Below are positions 54,774-63,439 of a stretch of DNA of 64,000 nucleotides, piece after piece. The stretch is taken from contig CANKZG010000001.1 of NCBI GenBank assembly GCA_947488435.1, forward strand, positions 186,001 to 250,000, written 5' to 3'. The translations under genes were made by a program, and so were the position numbers. A model generated the notes under the pieces. The model was not told the origin of the DNA and made no database searches. It saw nothing but the letters and a program-made list of their open reading frames with translations. The DNA comes from an uncultured Flavobacteriaceae bacterium. Lineage in GTDB: Bacteria > Bacteroidota > Bacteroidia > Flavobacteriales > Flavobacteriaceae. Within the stretch, counting starts at the first letter, position 1. Each line of letters opens with the position of its first letter.

Positions 54774-54804
54774 AGAATTAACTTTTCGTATTCAGTTTAA
54801 TTTG

Positions 54805-54812
54805 TACATTTG
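54805..54812 (+). promoter_or_regulatory. -7 promoter element of the arginine/proline operon
   Basis: TACATTTG, an exact TAnnTTTG match. The -33 region is only TTTT (54783-54786). The predicted transcription start, about 54816-54819, lies just before the leader ATG at 54820, so the leader peptide would be read from a nearly leaderless RNA. Confidence 0.55.
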
Positions 54813-54819
54813 AAATGTA

Positions 54820-54906
54820 ATGAAAGACAATAAAAACATAGCAATCTTAAAAAGAGCATTCGCTTCAGCTAGTTTTTTTACGCCCGTACGTCGCCGTCGC
54901 CCGTAA
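54820..54906 (+). CDS. Arginine/proline-rich leader peptide (candidate attenuator)
   Basis: A 28-codon ORF beginning MKDNKNIAILKRAFASASFF and ending TPVRRRRP then TAA. Four consecutive Arg codons (CGT CGC CGT CGC, 54889-54900) are flanked by Pro codons CCC (54883-54885) and CCG (54901-54903). It directly follows the operon promoter and precedes an operon that makes both arginine and proline. The Arg, final Pro and stop codons lie in the 5' arm and loop of a GC-rich hairpin, so a ribosome stalled there would disrupt it. This is the classical layout of a ribosome-mediated attenuator; it is too short for routine gene finding. Confidence 0.78.
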   Translation: MKDNKNIAILKRAFASASFFTPVRRRRP

Positions 54907-54945
54907 GGGTGCTTCCAATTATTGGAAATAGGTGAGTCCATTTCC
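54898..54945 (+). promoter_or_regulatory. Alternative hairpins of the arg/pro leader
   Basis: Three hairpins: H1 CGCCC (54898-54902) with GGGTG (54907-54911), covering the last Arg, Pro and stop codons; H2 TTCCAA (54913-54918) with TTGGAA (54922-54927); H3 GGAAATAGG (54924-54932) with CCATTTCC (54938-54945), one bulged A and a five-base loop. H2 and H3 share GGAA and cannot form together. No T-tract directly follows H3, so whether termination is intrinsic, Rho-dependent or translational is open. Confidence 0.5.
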
Positions 54946-54996
54946 GCAGTATTCCATCACACATTATTTAGTTTTTATCGTTTTAAAAAAATAGCA

Positions 54997-55617
54997 ATGA
55001 AAATCACTATTGCTGACGAGTCACATTTTAAGTACGCGCAAATAATTTGCGATACTATAGCAGATTCCGCCAAAGTTCGCGGAACGGGCATCGCCAAGAG
55101 AACACCAGATTACATTATTAAAAAATTACAAAATGGCAATGGTGTTATTGCTCTTGAAGGCGAGAAGTTTGCTGGGTTTTGTTATATCGAAGTTTGGGGG
55201 CACGAAAACTTTGTCGCTAATTCAGGTTTAATTGTACATCCAGATTTCAGAAATCAAGGACTTGCAAAAAAAATTAAAAAAGCCGTTTTCGAGCTATCTA
55301 TACAGAAATTCCCTAATGCCAAAATTTTTGGGATTACAACTGGTCTCCCGGTAATGAAAATTAACTATGAGTTAGGGTATAAACCTGTTACCTTCTCTGA
55401 GCTCACCGACGACCCTGAATTTTGGAAAGGTTGCCAGACCTGTAAAAACTTCGATGTACTCACAAGAACTGAGCAGCAAATGTGTCTTTGCACTGGCATG
55501 CTCTATGATCCTAAAACGGCAAAAATCAAAAGACAAAATAAAGTAAATGGAAAAGCATTTAAGCGATTAAAAAGTATTAAAGAACAACTGTTTCTTAAAA
55601 AAAAGAAAGATGAATAA
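54997..55617 (+). CDS. GNAT acyltransferase, probable first enzyme of arginine synthesis
   Basis: 206 residues from the ATG at 54997 (MKITIADESHFKYAQ). The in-frame ATG at 54922 lies in the leader hairpin region and is rejected. GNAT fold with acyl-CoA loop 'HPDFRNQGLAKKIKKAV' and 'ANSGLIVHPDFR'. A Cys-rich C-terminal segment ('GCQTCKNFDV', 'QQMCLCTGM') is typical of the Bacteroidota enzyme that starts arg operons. It probably acylates glutamate (acetyl or succinyl) in place of a canonical ArgA. The stop overlaps the argG start by 8 bases. Confidence 0.78.
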   Translation: MKITIADESHFKYAQIICDTIADSAKVRGTGIAKRTPDYIIKKLQNGNGVIALEGEKFAGFCYIEVWGHENFVANSGLIVHPDFRNQGLAKKIKKAVFELSIQKFPNAKIFGITTGLPVMKINYELGYKPVTFSELTDDPEFWKGCQTCKNFDVLTRTEQQMCLCTGMLYDPKTAKIKRQNKVNGKAFKRLKSIKEQLFLKKKKDE

Positions 55618-56803
55618 AAAATTAGTCTTAGCATATAGCGGAGGATTGGACACTTCTTATTGTGCCAAATATTTATCTCAGGATCAAGGTTATGAAGTAC
55701 ACGCAGTAAGTGTAAATACCGGGGGCTTTGATCCAGATGAAATTCTTGATATAAAGCAAAAGGCCCTGGCATTAGGCGCGAAGACCTACACCTCAATTGA
55801 TGCAGTACAAACCTTTTACGATACGGTGGTAAAGTTTCTCATTTTCGGAAACGTACTTAAAAACAATACCTATCCACTATCCGTTAGTGCAGAACGTATT
55901 GTGCAGGCCATTGCCATTGTGCAACATGCTAAAAAAATTGGTGCAACTTATATTGCGCATGGAAGTACTGGTGCTGGTAACGACCAAGTACGTTTTGATA
56001 TGATTTTTCAGATCATAGCTCCGGAAATTAAAATTATTACCCCAATCCGAGATGCAAAATTATCACGTGAAGCGGAGATCGCATATCTCCAAAAAAATGG
56101 TGTTGCTTACGCTTGGGAAAAAGCTAAATATTCTATCAATAGAGGGCTTTGGGGAACTTCTGTTGGCGGTGATGAAACCCTCACGTCAAACTTATCTTTG
56201 CCAGATAGTGCGTACCCAAGTCAACTACAGGAAATAACCCCATCTACGGTAAAACTGAGTTTTACCAAAGGAGAGTTCACGGCAATTGATGGTCAACACA
56301 ATACTCCGGTAAACAACATTATCGCGCTTAACAAACTTGCTTCTGCTTATGCCATCGGCAGGGATATTCATGTAGGAGATACCATTATAGGTATTAAAGG
56401 CAGGGTGGGGTTTGAAGCTCCTGCACCTCTAATTTTGATAAAAGCACATCACCTTTTGGAAAAACACACCTTAAGTAAATGGCAACAATTCCAGAAGGAG
56501 CAATTGGGTAATTTTTATGGAATGTTATTGCATGAAGGGAATTATTTAGATGAAGTTATGCGAAACATTGAAGATTTTCTTACCAGTACGCAAGAAAACG
56601 TTTCAGGTGACGTATTTGTTCAATTGCACCCGTATCGATTTGAACTTCAAGGTATCTCTTCCGATCACGATCTTATGAATGCTGCTTTTGGAAGCTATGG
56701 AGAAATGAACAAAGGATGGACAGCAGAAGATGCCAAAGGGTTTATCAAAATTCTTTCCAATTCGGGAAAAATTCACAAACATATAAATCAGAATCATGAT
56801 TAA
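55610..56803 (+). CDS. argG: Argininosuccinate synthase
   Basis: 397 residues with the ATP pyrophosphatase loop 'LAYSGGLDTSYCAKYL' at the N-terminus, 'IAHGSTGAGNDQVRFDM' and 'ALNKLASAYAIGRDIHVGD'. It joins citrulline and aspartate using ATP to give argininosuccinate, the penultimate step of arginine synthesis. The gene overlaps both neighbours by 8 bases. argH, the next enzyme, is not in the window and may lie beyond argE. Confidence 0.95.
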   Translation: MNKKLVLAYSGGLDTSYCAKYLSQDQGYEVHAVSVNTGGFDPDEILDIKQKALALGAKTYTSIDAVQTFYDTVVKFLIFGNVLKNNTYPLSVSAERIVQAIAIVQHAKKIGATYIAHGSTGAGNDQVRFDMIFQIIAPEIKIITPIRDAKLSREAEIAYLQKNGVAYAWEKAKYSINRGLWGTSVGGDETLTSNLSLPDSAYPSQLQEITPSTVKLSFTKGEFTAIDGQHNTPVNNIIALNKLASAYAIGRDIHVGDTIIGIKGRVGFEAPAPLILIKAHHLLEKHTLSKWQQFQKEQLGNFYGMLLHEGNYLDEVMRNIEDFLTSTQENVSGDVFVQLHPYRFELQGISSDHDLMNAAFGSYGEMNKGWTAEDAKGFIKILSNSGKIHKHINQNHD

Positions 56804-57770
56804 AATTGGTATTATAGGCGGCTCAGGATATACAGGAGGAGAGCTTATCCGTTTATTATTACAGCATCCTCAGGCCCAGATAGATTTCATCTACAGCACT
56901 ACTAAGGCCGGTAAGAAAATTAGTGTTGCGCATCCTGATGTTACTGGAATCACAGATTTGAAATTTACCGATCGTGTAAACCTTGATGTTGACCTTGTAT
57001 TTCTGTGCTTAGGTCATGGGAATTCTAAACTTTTTCTGGAAGAAAATAATTTCGCCGATCATACTAAAATTATAGACCTAAGTAATGATTTTCGTTTAAA
57101 AGAGGCCGCCAACTTAAATGGAAAACAATTTGTGTATGGTTTGCCAGAATTGCAGGAAGATAAAATTAAAAAAACAAAATATATTGCCAATCCTGGTTGC
57201 TTTGCTACCGCAATACAACTCGCTTTACTTCCCTTGGCAAAAGCTGAGTTGTTAAAAAATGATGTACATATTAATGCCGTAACAGGCAGTACTGGTGCAG
57301 GTATAAGATTATCTGACACGACTCATTTTAGTTGGAGAACCAATAATGTTTCATGGTACAAGCCTTTTACTCATCAACATCTGGGTGAAATAAATGAAAG
57401 CCTGGAGTTATTTCAGAAGCAACATGGCGTATTGCATTTTTTACCCAATCGAGGGAATTTTACACGAGGTATTTTTGCCACTGCTTACCTGCAATTTGAT
57501 GAGGATATAGAAACTGCAATTGAGTTATACAAAAGCTTTTATCAGGATGCTCCTTTTACGCAGTTATGTGACGAACCGATTACCTTAAAACAGGTTGTAA
57601 ACACCAATCAATGTCATATCCATCTTCATAAGCATCATAACACGCTATTGATCACTTCTGCAATAGATAATTTGTTGAAAGGCGCATCAGGGCAAGCCAT
57701 TCAGAATATGAATTTAATTTTTGGATTGAATCCAACTACGGGATTACAATTAAAGGCGGGAGTATTTTAA
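56796..57770 (+). CDS. argC: N-acyl-gamma-glutamyl-phosphate reductase
   Basis: 324 residues. The NADP-binding start 'IGIIGGSGYTGGELIRLLL' is followed by the catalytic Cys in 'YIANPGCFATAIQLAL', and the C-terminal dimer-region motif 'HFLPNRGNFTRGIFATAYLQ'. It reduces the acyl-glutamyl phosphate produced by ArgB to the semialdehyde. It overlaps argG by 8 bases and is followed after 14 bases by proC. Confidence 0.95.
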   Translation: MIKIGIIGGSGYTGGELIRLLLQHPQAQIDFIYSTTKAGKKISVAHPDVTGITDLKFTDRVNLDVDLVFLCLGHGNSKLFLEENNFADHTKIIDLSNDFRLKEAANLNGKQFVYGLPELQEDKIKKTKYIANPGCFATAIQLALLPLAKAELLKNDVHINAVTGSTGAGIRLSDTTHFSWRTNNVSWYKPFTHQHLGEINESLELFQKQHGVLHFLPNRGNFTRGIFATAYLQFDEDIETAIELYKSFYQDAPFTQLCDEPITLKQVVNTNQCHIHLHKHHNTLLITSAIDNLLKGASGQAIQNMNLIFGLNPTTGLQLKAGVF

Positions 57771-57784
57771 TTAAAAAAATAAGC

Positions 57785-58579
57785 ATGAAAATAGCAATTA
57801 TAGGAGCAGGGAATTTAGGCGTAGCAATCGCCAAAGGTATTTTACACTCAAATGGTGCAACCTCAATGTACCTTACCAAACGTAATATTAGTAGCATAAA
57901 AGACTTTGAAAAATATGGAAATGTAACGGTCACAAGTGATAATAGAGCAGCAGTAGAACATACAAATATTCTAATTTTTGCAGTTCAACCAGGGCATTTT
58001 GCAAAAATACTACTTGAAATTAAAGACGTATTGACGGAAAATCATGTTATAATATCCACCATTACTGGATTCAATATCGACAAAATTGAAGCAATTATTG
58101 GAACCGCTTATCCCATAATTCGAAGTATGCCTAATACTGCTATTTCTGTAGGACAATCGATGACTTGCATGTGTAGTAACAATGAGGGAGGAAAAAGTAT
58201 TACCCTCGCAAAAGCTATTTTTAATCGTATGGGGCATTCTTTAGAAATTCCTGAAGAGCAAATGCAAGCGGCAACAGTAATCTGCGCTAGTGGTATTGCT
58301 TTCTGGATGCGACTCATTAGGGCTACCACCCAAGGTGCAATTCAGTTAGGTTTTGATGCCAAGGAGGCTCAAGAATTGGCAATGCATACCTGTAATGGCG
58401 CGGCAAGCTTACTCATTGAATCAGGGAATCATCCAGAACAAGAAATAGATCGTGTAACTACACCGAAAGGTTGCACCATTGAAGGTTTAAATGAAATGGA
58501 ACATCAAGGGCTCAGTTCCTCATTAATACAAGGTATTGTGAGTTCTTTTGATAAAATTAGTCAGATTAAAAACAAATAA
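57785..58579 (+). CDS. proC: Pyrroline-5-carboxylate reductase
   Basis: 264 residues: Rossmann start 'IAIIGAGNLGVAIAKGIL', 'PIIRSMPNTAISVGQSMTC' and C-terminal 'VTTPKGCTIEGLNEMEHQG', all P5CR signatures. It performs the last step of proline synthesis using NAD(P)H. Its insertion between argC and argD shows that arginine and proline genes are interleaved in one operon. Confidence 0.94.
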   Translation: MKIAIIGAGNLGVAIAKGILHSNGATSMYLTKRNISSIKDFEKYGNVTVTSDNRAAVEHTNILIFAVQPGHFAKILLEIKDVLTENHVIISTITGFNIDKIEAIIGTAYPIIRSMPNTAISVGQSMTCMCSNNEGGKSITLAKAIFNRMGHSLEIPEEQMQAATVICASGIAFWMRLIRATTQGAIQLGFDAKEAQELAMHTCNGAASLLIESGNHPEQEIDRVTTPKGCTIEGLNEMEHQGLSSSLIQGIVSSFDKISQIKNK

Positions 58580-58613
58580 ATTATCTCCGAGGTAAGGTTT
58601 AAAAAGCAATAAA

Positions 58614-59741
58614 ATGGAATTATTTAATGTATATCCGCTATACGATGTTACCCCAGTTTCCGCCAATGGAAGTACAATTATCGACGAAAATGGTAAAAAA
58701 TACCTAGATCTTTATGGTGGTCATGCTGTAATATCCATAGGACATGGGCATCCACATTATGTACATCGCTTAAAATCACAAGTAGACAAAATTGGCTTTT
58801 ACAGTAATGCAGTTAAAAATCCGCTGCAAAACGAGTTAGCACAAAAGCTTGGTAAATTATCCGGCTGCGAAAATTATAAGCTATTTCTATGTAACTCTGG
58901 TGCGGAAGCTAATGAAAATGCACTCAAACTAGCCTCTTTTCACACTGGTAAATCCAAAGTAGTTGCTTTTAAAAATGGTTTTCACGGGAGGACTTCCGCA
59001 GCGGTTGCAAGTACAGATAACGAAAAAATAAATGCTCCTTTAAACAAGCAACAAAAGGTTACTATTTTACCATTAAATGATCTGGCTGCGTTTAAAGCAG
59101 CAATCATTAAAGAAGATGTATGCGCAGTAATTATAGAAGCTATACAAGGAGTAGGCGGATTGGATGAGCCTACTTCAGCATTCTTTCAACAAATAGCAGC
59201 CTTGTGTAAGCTTTACAACGTGGTACTCATTGCAGATGAAGTACAGTGTGGTTTTGGAAGAAGCGGAAAATTCTTTGGTTTTCAACACCATGACGTAATT
59301 CCAGATATTATAAGTATCGCTAAAGGCATGGGTAATGGTTTTCCAGTTGGAGGTATTCTTATCCACGATAAAATTAAAGCCTCTTTCGGATTGCTGGGAA
59401 CAACTTTTGGTGGAAATCATTTGGCATGCGCCGCTTCCTTAGCAGTATTGGAAGTCTTAGAGCGAGAAAATCTCATTGAAAATGCAATAGAAACAGGCGT
59501 TTATTTTCAACAAAGAGCTTCAGAAATTCCTCAAATTAAGAGCACTAAAGGGAAAGGATTAATGTTAGGTCTTGTTTTTGATTTTGACGTTGCGCCGCTA
59601 CGAAAACGCTTAATCTATAATCAAAACATATTCACTGGGAGTGCTAAAGATAAAAATGTATTGCGTATCCTACCGGCTTTATCTATTACCAAAACCGCTA
59701 TTGATAATTTTTTTAACGCCCTAAAAACAGAATTACTATGA
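58614..59741 (+). CDS. argD: Acylornithine aminotransferase
   Basis: 375 residues of PLP fold type I: 'YLDLYGGHAVISIGHGHPHY', 'LFLCNSGAEANENALKLA', 'LIADEVQCGFGRSGKFF' and the PLP-binding Lys237 in 'ISIAKGMGNGFPVGG'. It transaminates the acylglutamate semialdehyde to acylornithine. The stop overlaps the proA start by 4 bases. The narrower database name (acetyl- versus succinylornithine) depends on the acyl group used, discussed with argF'. Confidence 0.94.
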   Translation: MELFNVYPLYDVTPVSANGSTIIDENGKKYLDLYGGHAVISIGHGHPHYVHRLKSQVDKIGFYSNAVKNPLQNELAQKLGKLSGCENYKLFLCNSGAEANENALKLASFHTGKSKVVAFKNGFHGRTSAAVASTDNEKINAPLNKQQKVTILPLNDLAAFKAAIIKEDVCAVIIEAIQGVGGLDEPTSAFFQQIAALCKLYNVVLIADEVQCGFGRSGKFFGFQHHDVIPDIISIAKGMGNGFPVGGILIHDKIKASFGLLGTTFGGNHLACAASLAVLEVLERENLIENAIETGVYFQQRASEIPQIKSTKGKGLMLGLVFDFDVAPLRKRLIYNQNIFTGSAKDKNVLRILPALSITKTAIDNFFNALKTELL

Positions 59742-60934
59742 GTGTTGTACTTACCATAAAGGAACGCAATTCGGTTTTAGAGACCATGGCAAAAAAGATC
59801 AATACCACGCGAAGCAAAATCATTGCAGCTAATCGTAAGGATATGATGGGGTATACCGGTAATGATATCGCTATGAGAGATCGATTAAAGGTAGATGAAG
59901 CCAAAGTTGATGGCATGATCGATGTGTTATTGCAATTGGTAAACATGGAGGATCCTTTGGGCGTTGAGCGTTTTAATTTTCTTCATGAAAATGGAATACA
60001 CATCACGAATAAAACCGCTCCTTTTGGTACCGTATTAATTATCTACGAATCTCGGCCCGATGTAACCATAGAAGCGGCCGGTATTGCTTTTAAATCAGGC
60101 AATCGTATTTTACTCAAAGGAGGGAAAGAATCCCTTCATAGTAATTTATTATTAGTTCAATTATGGCATAAGAGCCTAGAAGAACATCAGATTACGCATA
60201 AGTGGGTTAATTATCTTCAATTTGATAGGGAACAAACACAAAAATTTTTGGCAAAGCCTACCGAAAAAATTGATCTAATTGTGCCCCGAGGAGGAGAAAA
60301 ACTTATCACTTTTGTAAAAAAGAATGCAACCTGCCCAGTAATTGTAAGTGGTAGAGGGAATAATTTTGTGTATGTAGCTAAAGATGCTGATACATCTATG
60401 GCACTTCAGATTATTATTAATGCAAAGACAAGTAAAATATCGGCTTGTAATGCACTTGACAAAGTGTTGATTAATGCAAATCATCCGGACAAAGAAGGTT
60501 TTATAAAAACGCTTACTATAGGGCTTCAAAAACACAACGTAACTATTATAGGAGATCCTGTTTTGACAAAACAATTTGGCTTTAAGGAGATTGCGAACGA
60601 ACAACTATGGTACGAGGAGTTTTTAGATTTTAAAATTGTAATTGGGGAAGTGCCTTCCACGGAAGAAGCTATAGAAAAAATCAATACTTACGGTGGAGGT
60701 CATTCCGCCGCAATAGTTACTAAAAATTCGAAGGAAGCAGAAGCCTTTATGACTGGCGTAGACGCAGCTGCAGTTTACCATAATGCTTCTACACGCTTTA
60801 CGGATGGAGGGGAATTTGGACTTGGTGGAGAACTAGCAATCAGCACGGATAAATTACATCAAAGGGGCCCTATTGGATTACAACACCTAGTAACCAACAA
60901 ATGGTTCGTCCATGGAGAGGGACAAATACGATAA
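59738..60934 (+). CDS. proA: Glutamate-5-semialdehyde dehydrogenase
   Basis: 398 residues of the aldehyde dehydrogenase fold: 'FGTVLIIYESRPDVTIEAAG', 'LIVPRGGEKLITFVKKNATC', the catalytic Cys in 'KTSKISACNALDKVLI', and 'NASTRFTDGGEFGLGGE'. It reduces glutamyl-5-phosphate to the semialdehyde in proline synthesis. It pairs with proB, which follows after 22 bases in the opposite order to many operons. Confidence 0.95.
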   Translation: MSVVLTIKERNSVLETMAKKINTTRSKIIAANRKDMMGYTGNDIAMRDRLKVDEAKVDGMIDVLLQLVNMEDPLGVERFNFLHENGIHITNKTAPFGTVLIIYESRPDVTIEAAGIAFKSGNRILLKGGKESLHSNLLLVQLWHKSLEEHQITHKWVNYLQFDREQTQKFLAKPTEKIDLIVPRGGEKLITFVKKNATCPVIVSGRGNNFVYVAKDADTSMALQIIINAKTSKISACNALDKVLINANHPDKEGFIKTLTIGLQKHNVTIIGDPVLTKQFGFKEIANEQLWYEEFLDFKIVIGEVPSTEEAIEKINTYGGGHSAAIVTKNSKEAEAFMTGVDAAAVYHNASTRFTDGGEFGLGGELAISTDKLHQRGPIGLQHLVTNKWFVHGEGQIR

Positions 60935-60956
60935 AAAATATTTAGCGAAATAACTC

Positions 60957-61718
60957 ATGCATAAAAAGAGGATTTTATTAAAAATTGGTTCCAATACTTT
61001 AACAAAAGAAACCAATCAAATTTCCAGAGGGAAAGTTGAGGACATTGCGCGACAAATTGCGACGCTTCAAGATGCTTATGAATTTATAATTGTAAGTTCA
61101 GGTGCTATTGCAGCAGCTAAGCAATTTGTAAAGTTAGAACATAATGGGGCTGATATTGATGTAAAACAGGCTCTTGCTGCCATTGGTCAGCCACATCTCA
61201 TGCGGATTTTTCAAGAAAATTTTAGAGAGCTAGGTTTGTCTACGTCACAATGTTTATTGTCGTACTTGGATTTTGAAAACGCAGTGGCAAAGGCCAATAT
61301 TAAAACTACAATTAACGTACTGATTGCCAATAATTTTATCCCGATAATTAATGAAAATGATACCGTAGCTACAGATGAAATTCAATTTGGAGATAATGAT
61401 AAGCTAGCGGCCTTGACAGCCACTTTGCTTCAAGCAGACCTCCTAATTATTGCTACAAATACCAATGGAATTTATACTAAAGAATCATTAGCTCAAAATA
61501 CGCCCAGAACAATCCATAATATAACCGATATTAATATGCTTAAAAAAGAAGTAAGCAATACAACTTCTTCCCATGGTACGGGAGGTATGTCTTCTAAATT
61601 GGAAGCAGTAACTATAGCTCAGAAAGCTGCTATAGAGACTTGGGTTGTAAATGGGCTTCAGGACAATTTTATCGTTAATGCATTAAACAATCGAACTGCA
61701 TTTACCAAAATAATTTAA
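60957..61718 (+). CDS. proB: Glutamate 5-kinase, without PUA domain
   Basis: 253 residues of the amino-acid kinase fold: 'ILLKIGSNTLTKETNQISR', 'IIVSSGAIAAAKQFVKLE', 'NENDTVATDEIQFGDNDKLA' and 'GTGGMSSKLEAVTIAQKA'. It phosphorylates glutamate as the first step of proline synthesis. The C-terminal PUA domain of E. coli ProB (367 residues) is absent; that domain contributes to oligomer state and regulation, so feedback control may differ. Both neighbours are closely spaced. Confidence 0.94.
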   Translation: MHKKRILLKIGSNTLTKETNQISRGKVEDIARQIATLQDAYEFIIVSSGAIAAAKQFVKLEHNGADIDVKQALAAIGQPHLMRIFQENFRELGLSTSQCLLSYLDFENAVAKANIKTTINVLIANNFIPIINENDTVATDEIQFGDNDKLAALTATLLQADLLIIATNTNGIYTKESLAQNTPRTIHNITDINMLKKEVSNTTSSHGTGGMSSKLEAVTIAQKAAIETWVVNGLQDNFIVNALNNRTAFTKII

Positions 61719-61721
61719 CAC

Positions 61722-62663
61722 ATGAAACACTTTCTTTCTATAAACAATATTGATTCGCTTGCTGCGTGGGTAGATGAAGCAAGAAATTTAAAAGTCAATC
61801 CGCAAGCAGATAAACAACTCGGTTCAAATAAAACGATTGGACTATTGTTTTTTAATAATAGTTTAAGGACACGATTGAGCACTCAGAAGGCAGCTATGAA
61901 TTTAGGCATGGAAGTCATGGTCATGAATTTTGGCAATGAAGGATGGGCACTCGAATATGGGGACGGTACAATTATGAACGAAGGTACTTCCGAGCATATC
62001 AAAGAAGCCGCTCAAGTAGTATCTCAGTATTGCGATATTATCGCCATACGAGCATTTGCCTCTCTTAACAATAAAACACAGGATGAAGCGGAAGTGGTAT
62101 TGGAAAATTTTGCGAAGTATGCTACCGTTCCCATAGTGAATATGGAAAGTTCCACAGGACACCCACTGCAGGCATTTACCGATGCTATTACCCTTGCCGA
62201 ACATCACCAAAAATCACGTCCTAAAATAGTGTTATCCTGGGCGCCACATCCTAAAGCACTCCCACATGCCGTTGCAAATTCTTTTGTGCAAATGATGCAA
62301 CATCAAGAGGCCGAATTTATTATCACACATCCCGAGGGTTATGAACTAAATCCAGAAATCACTAAAGGTGTAACTATTGAATACGATCAGGCTAAAGCAC
62401 TTAAAGACGCCGATTTTGTATATGTTAAAAATTGGAGCAGCTACCATTCTTATGGACAAGTTCTTCATCAAAATCCTAAATGGACCATGACTACAGAGAA
62501 ATTGGGGGCAGCAAAATTCATGCATTGTCTGCCAGTTAGACGAAATGTTGTTGTTGCAGATGCCGTTTTAGATAGCTCCAACTCCTTGGTTATTGAACAG
62601 GCAAATAATAGAACTTATGCAGCGCAATTGGTGTTGAAAAAAATATTAGAAAAAGCACTATGA
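61722..62663 (+). CDS. argF': N-succinylornithine carbamoyltransferase (ArgF' type)
   Basis: 313 residues. The carbamoyl-phosphate loop is 'NNSLRTRLSTQKA' in place of the usual SxRT form, 'WAPHPKALPHAVANSF' matches the proline-rich region of the acylornithine-specific branch, and 'MHCLPVRRNVVVADAVL' is the C-terminal signature. The residue that sets acyl specificity is Ser90 in 'NEGTSEHIKE'. From the literature as I recall it, Glu here (Xanthomonas) selects acetylornithine, Pro (Bacteroides fragilis) succinylornithine, and Glu-to-Ser converts to succinyl. The stop overlaps argB by 4 bases. Confidence 0.88.
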   Translation: MKHFLSINNIDSLAAWVDEARNLKVNPQADKQLGSNKTIGLLFFNNSLRTRLSTQKAAMNLGMEVMVMNFGNEGWALEYGDGTIMNEGTSEHIKEAAQVVSQYCDIIAIRAFASLNNKTQDEAEVVLENFAKYATVPIVNMESSTGHPLQAFTDAITLAEHHQKSRPKIVLSWAPHPKALPHAVANSFVQMMQHQEAEFIITHPEGYELNPEITKGVTIEYDQAKALKDADFVYVKNWSSYHSYGQVLHQNPKWTMTTEKLGAAKFMHCLPVRRNVVVADAVLDSSNSLVIEQANNRTYAAQLVLKKILEKAL

Positions 62664-63439
62664 AACCAAAATTATCTGTTGTAAAAATAGGGGGTAATGT
62701 TATCGAAGATAAAACAGCGTTAGCAAACTTCTTAAACGCATTTTCTAAAATTAAAGGAGCAAAACTCTTGGTGCACGGTGGTGGAAAAAAAGCAACTTTA
62801 CTCAGTAAACAAATGGGCGTTGAACCTAAGCTCATAGATGGTAGGCGAATAACCAATGCTGCTACTCTAGAAATTATTACTATGGTTTACGCAGGTTTAG
62901 CAAATAAAAATATTGTTGCACAACTGCAAGCGAATGCATGTAATGCTATTGGTCTCAGCGGTGCTGACGGGAATACCATATTAGCACATAAACGACCTAT
63001 TACCACTATTGATTATGGGTATGTGGGTGATATAGATCGAATTAACCATAAAGCAATTAGTAGGCTTTTAAATGCCGCTTTTGTCCCTGTTTTTTGCGCC
63101 ATGAGTCACGATGGAAAAGGGCAACTCTTAAATACCAACGCAGATACTATCGCCGCTTCATTAGCTATAGGAATGAGCAATGAATTTGAAACTACCTTAT
63201 ATTATTGCTTTGAAAAAAATGGAGTATTGACCGATGTTTCGGATGAAAACTCCATCCTTACCCATATCACTTCTGAAACATATCAAGACCTCATACAAAA
63301 ACGTCTTATCTCTGATGGCATGCTTCCTAAATTAAAGAATTGTTTCCATGCACTTAAAAATGGTGTTAACAGCGTTTGTGTTGGTTCAATTTCCATGCTT
63401 AATAACCCTACAGATCCATTCACTAAAATTAGCTTATGA
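62660..63439 (+). CDS. argB: N-acylglutamate kinase
   Basis: 259 residues of the amino-acid kinase fold: 'VVKIGGNVIEDKTALANFL', 'LLVHGGGKKATLLSKQMG', 'AIGLSGADGNTILAHKR' and the nucleotide region 'NTNADTIAASLAI'. It phosphorylates N-acylglutamate. The N-terminal helix that gives arginine-sensitive hexamers in some bacteria is absent, so classical feedback inhibition by arginine may be missing; the leader attenuator could replace it. The ends overlap both neighbours by 4 bases. Confidence 0.94.
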   Translation: MKPKLSVVKIGGNVIEDKTALANFLNAFSKIKGAKLLVHGGGKKATLLSKQMGVEPKLIDGRRITNAATLEIITMVYAGLANKNIVAQLQANACNAIGLSGADGNTILAHKRPITTIDYGYVGDIDRINHKAISRLLNAAFVPVFCAMSHDGKGQLLNTNADTIAASLAIGMSNEFETTLYYCFEKNGVLTDVSDENSILTHITSETYQDLIQKRLISDGMLPKLKNCFHALKNGVNSVCVGSISMLNNPTDPFTKISL

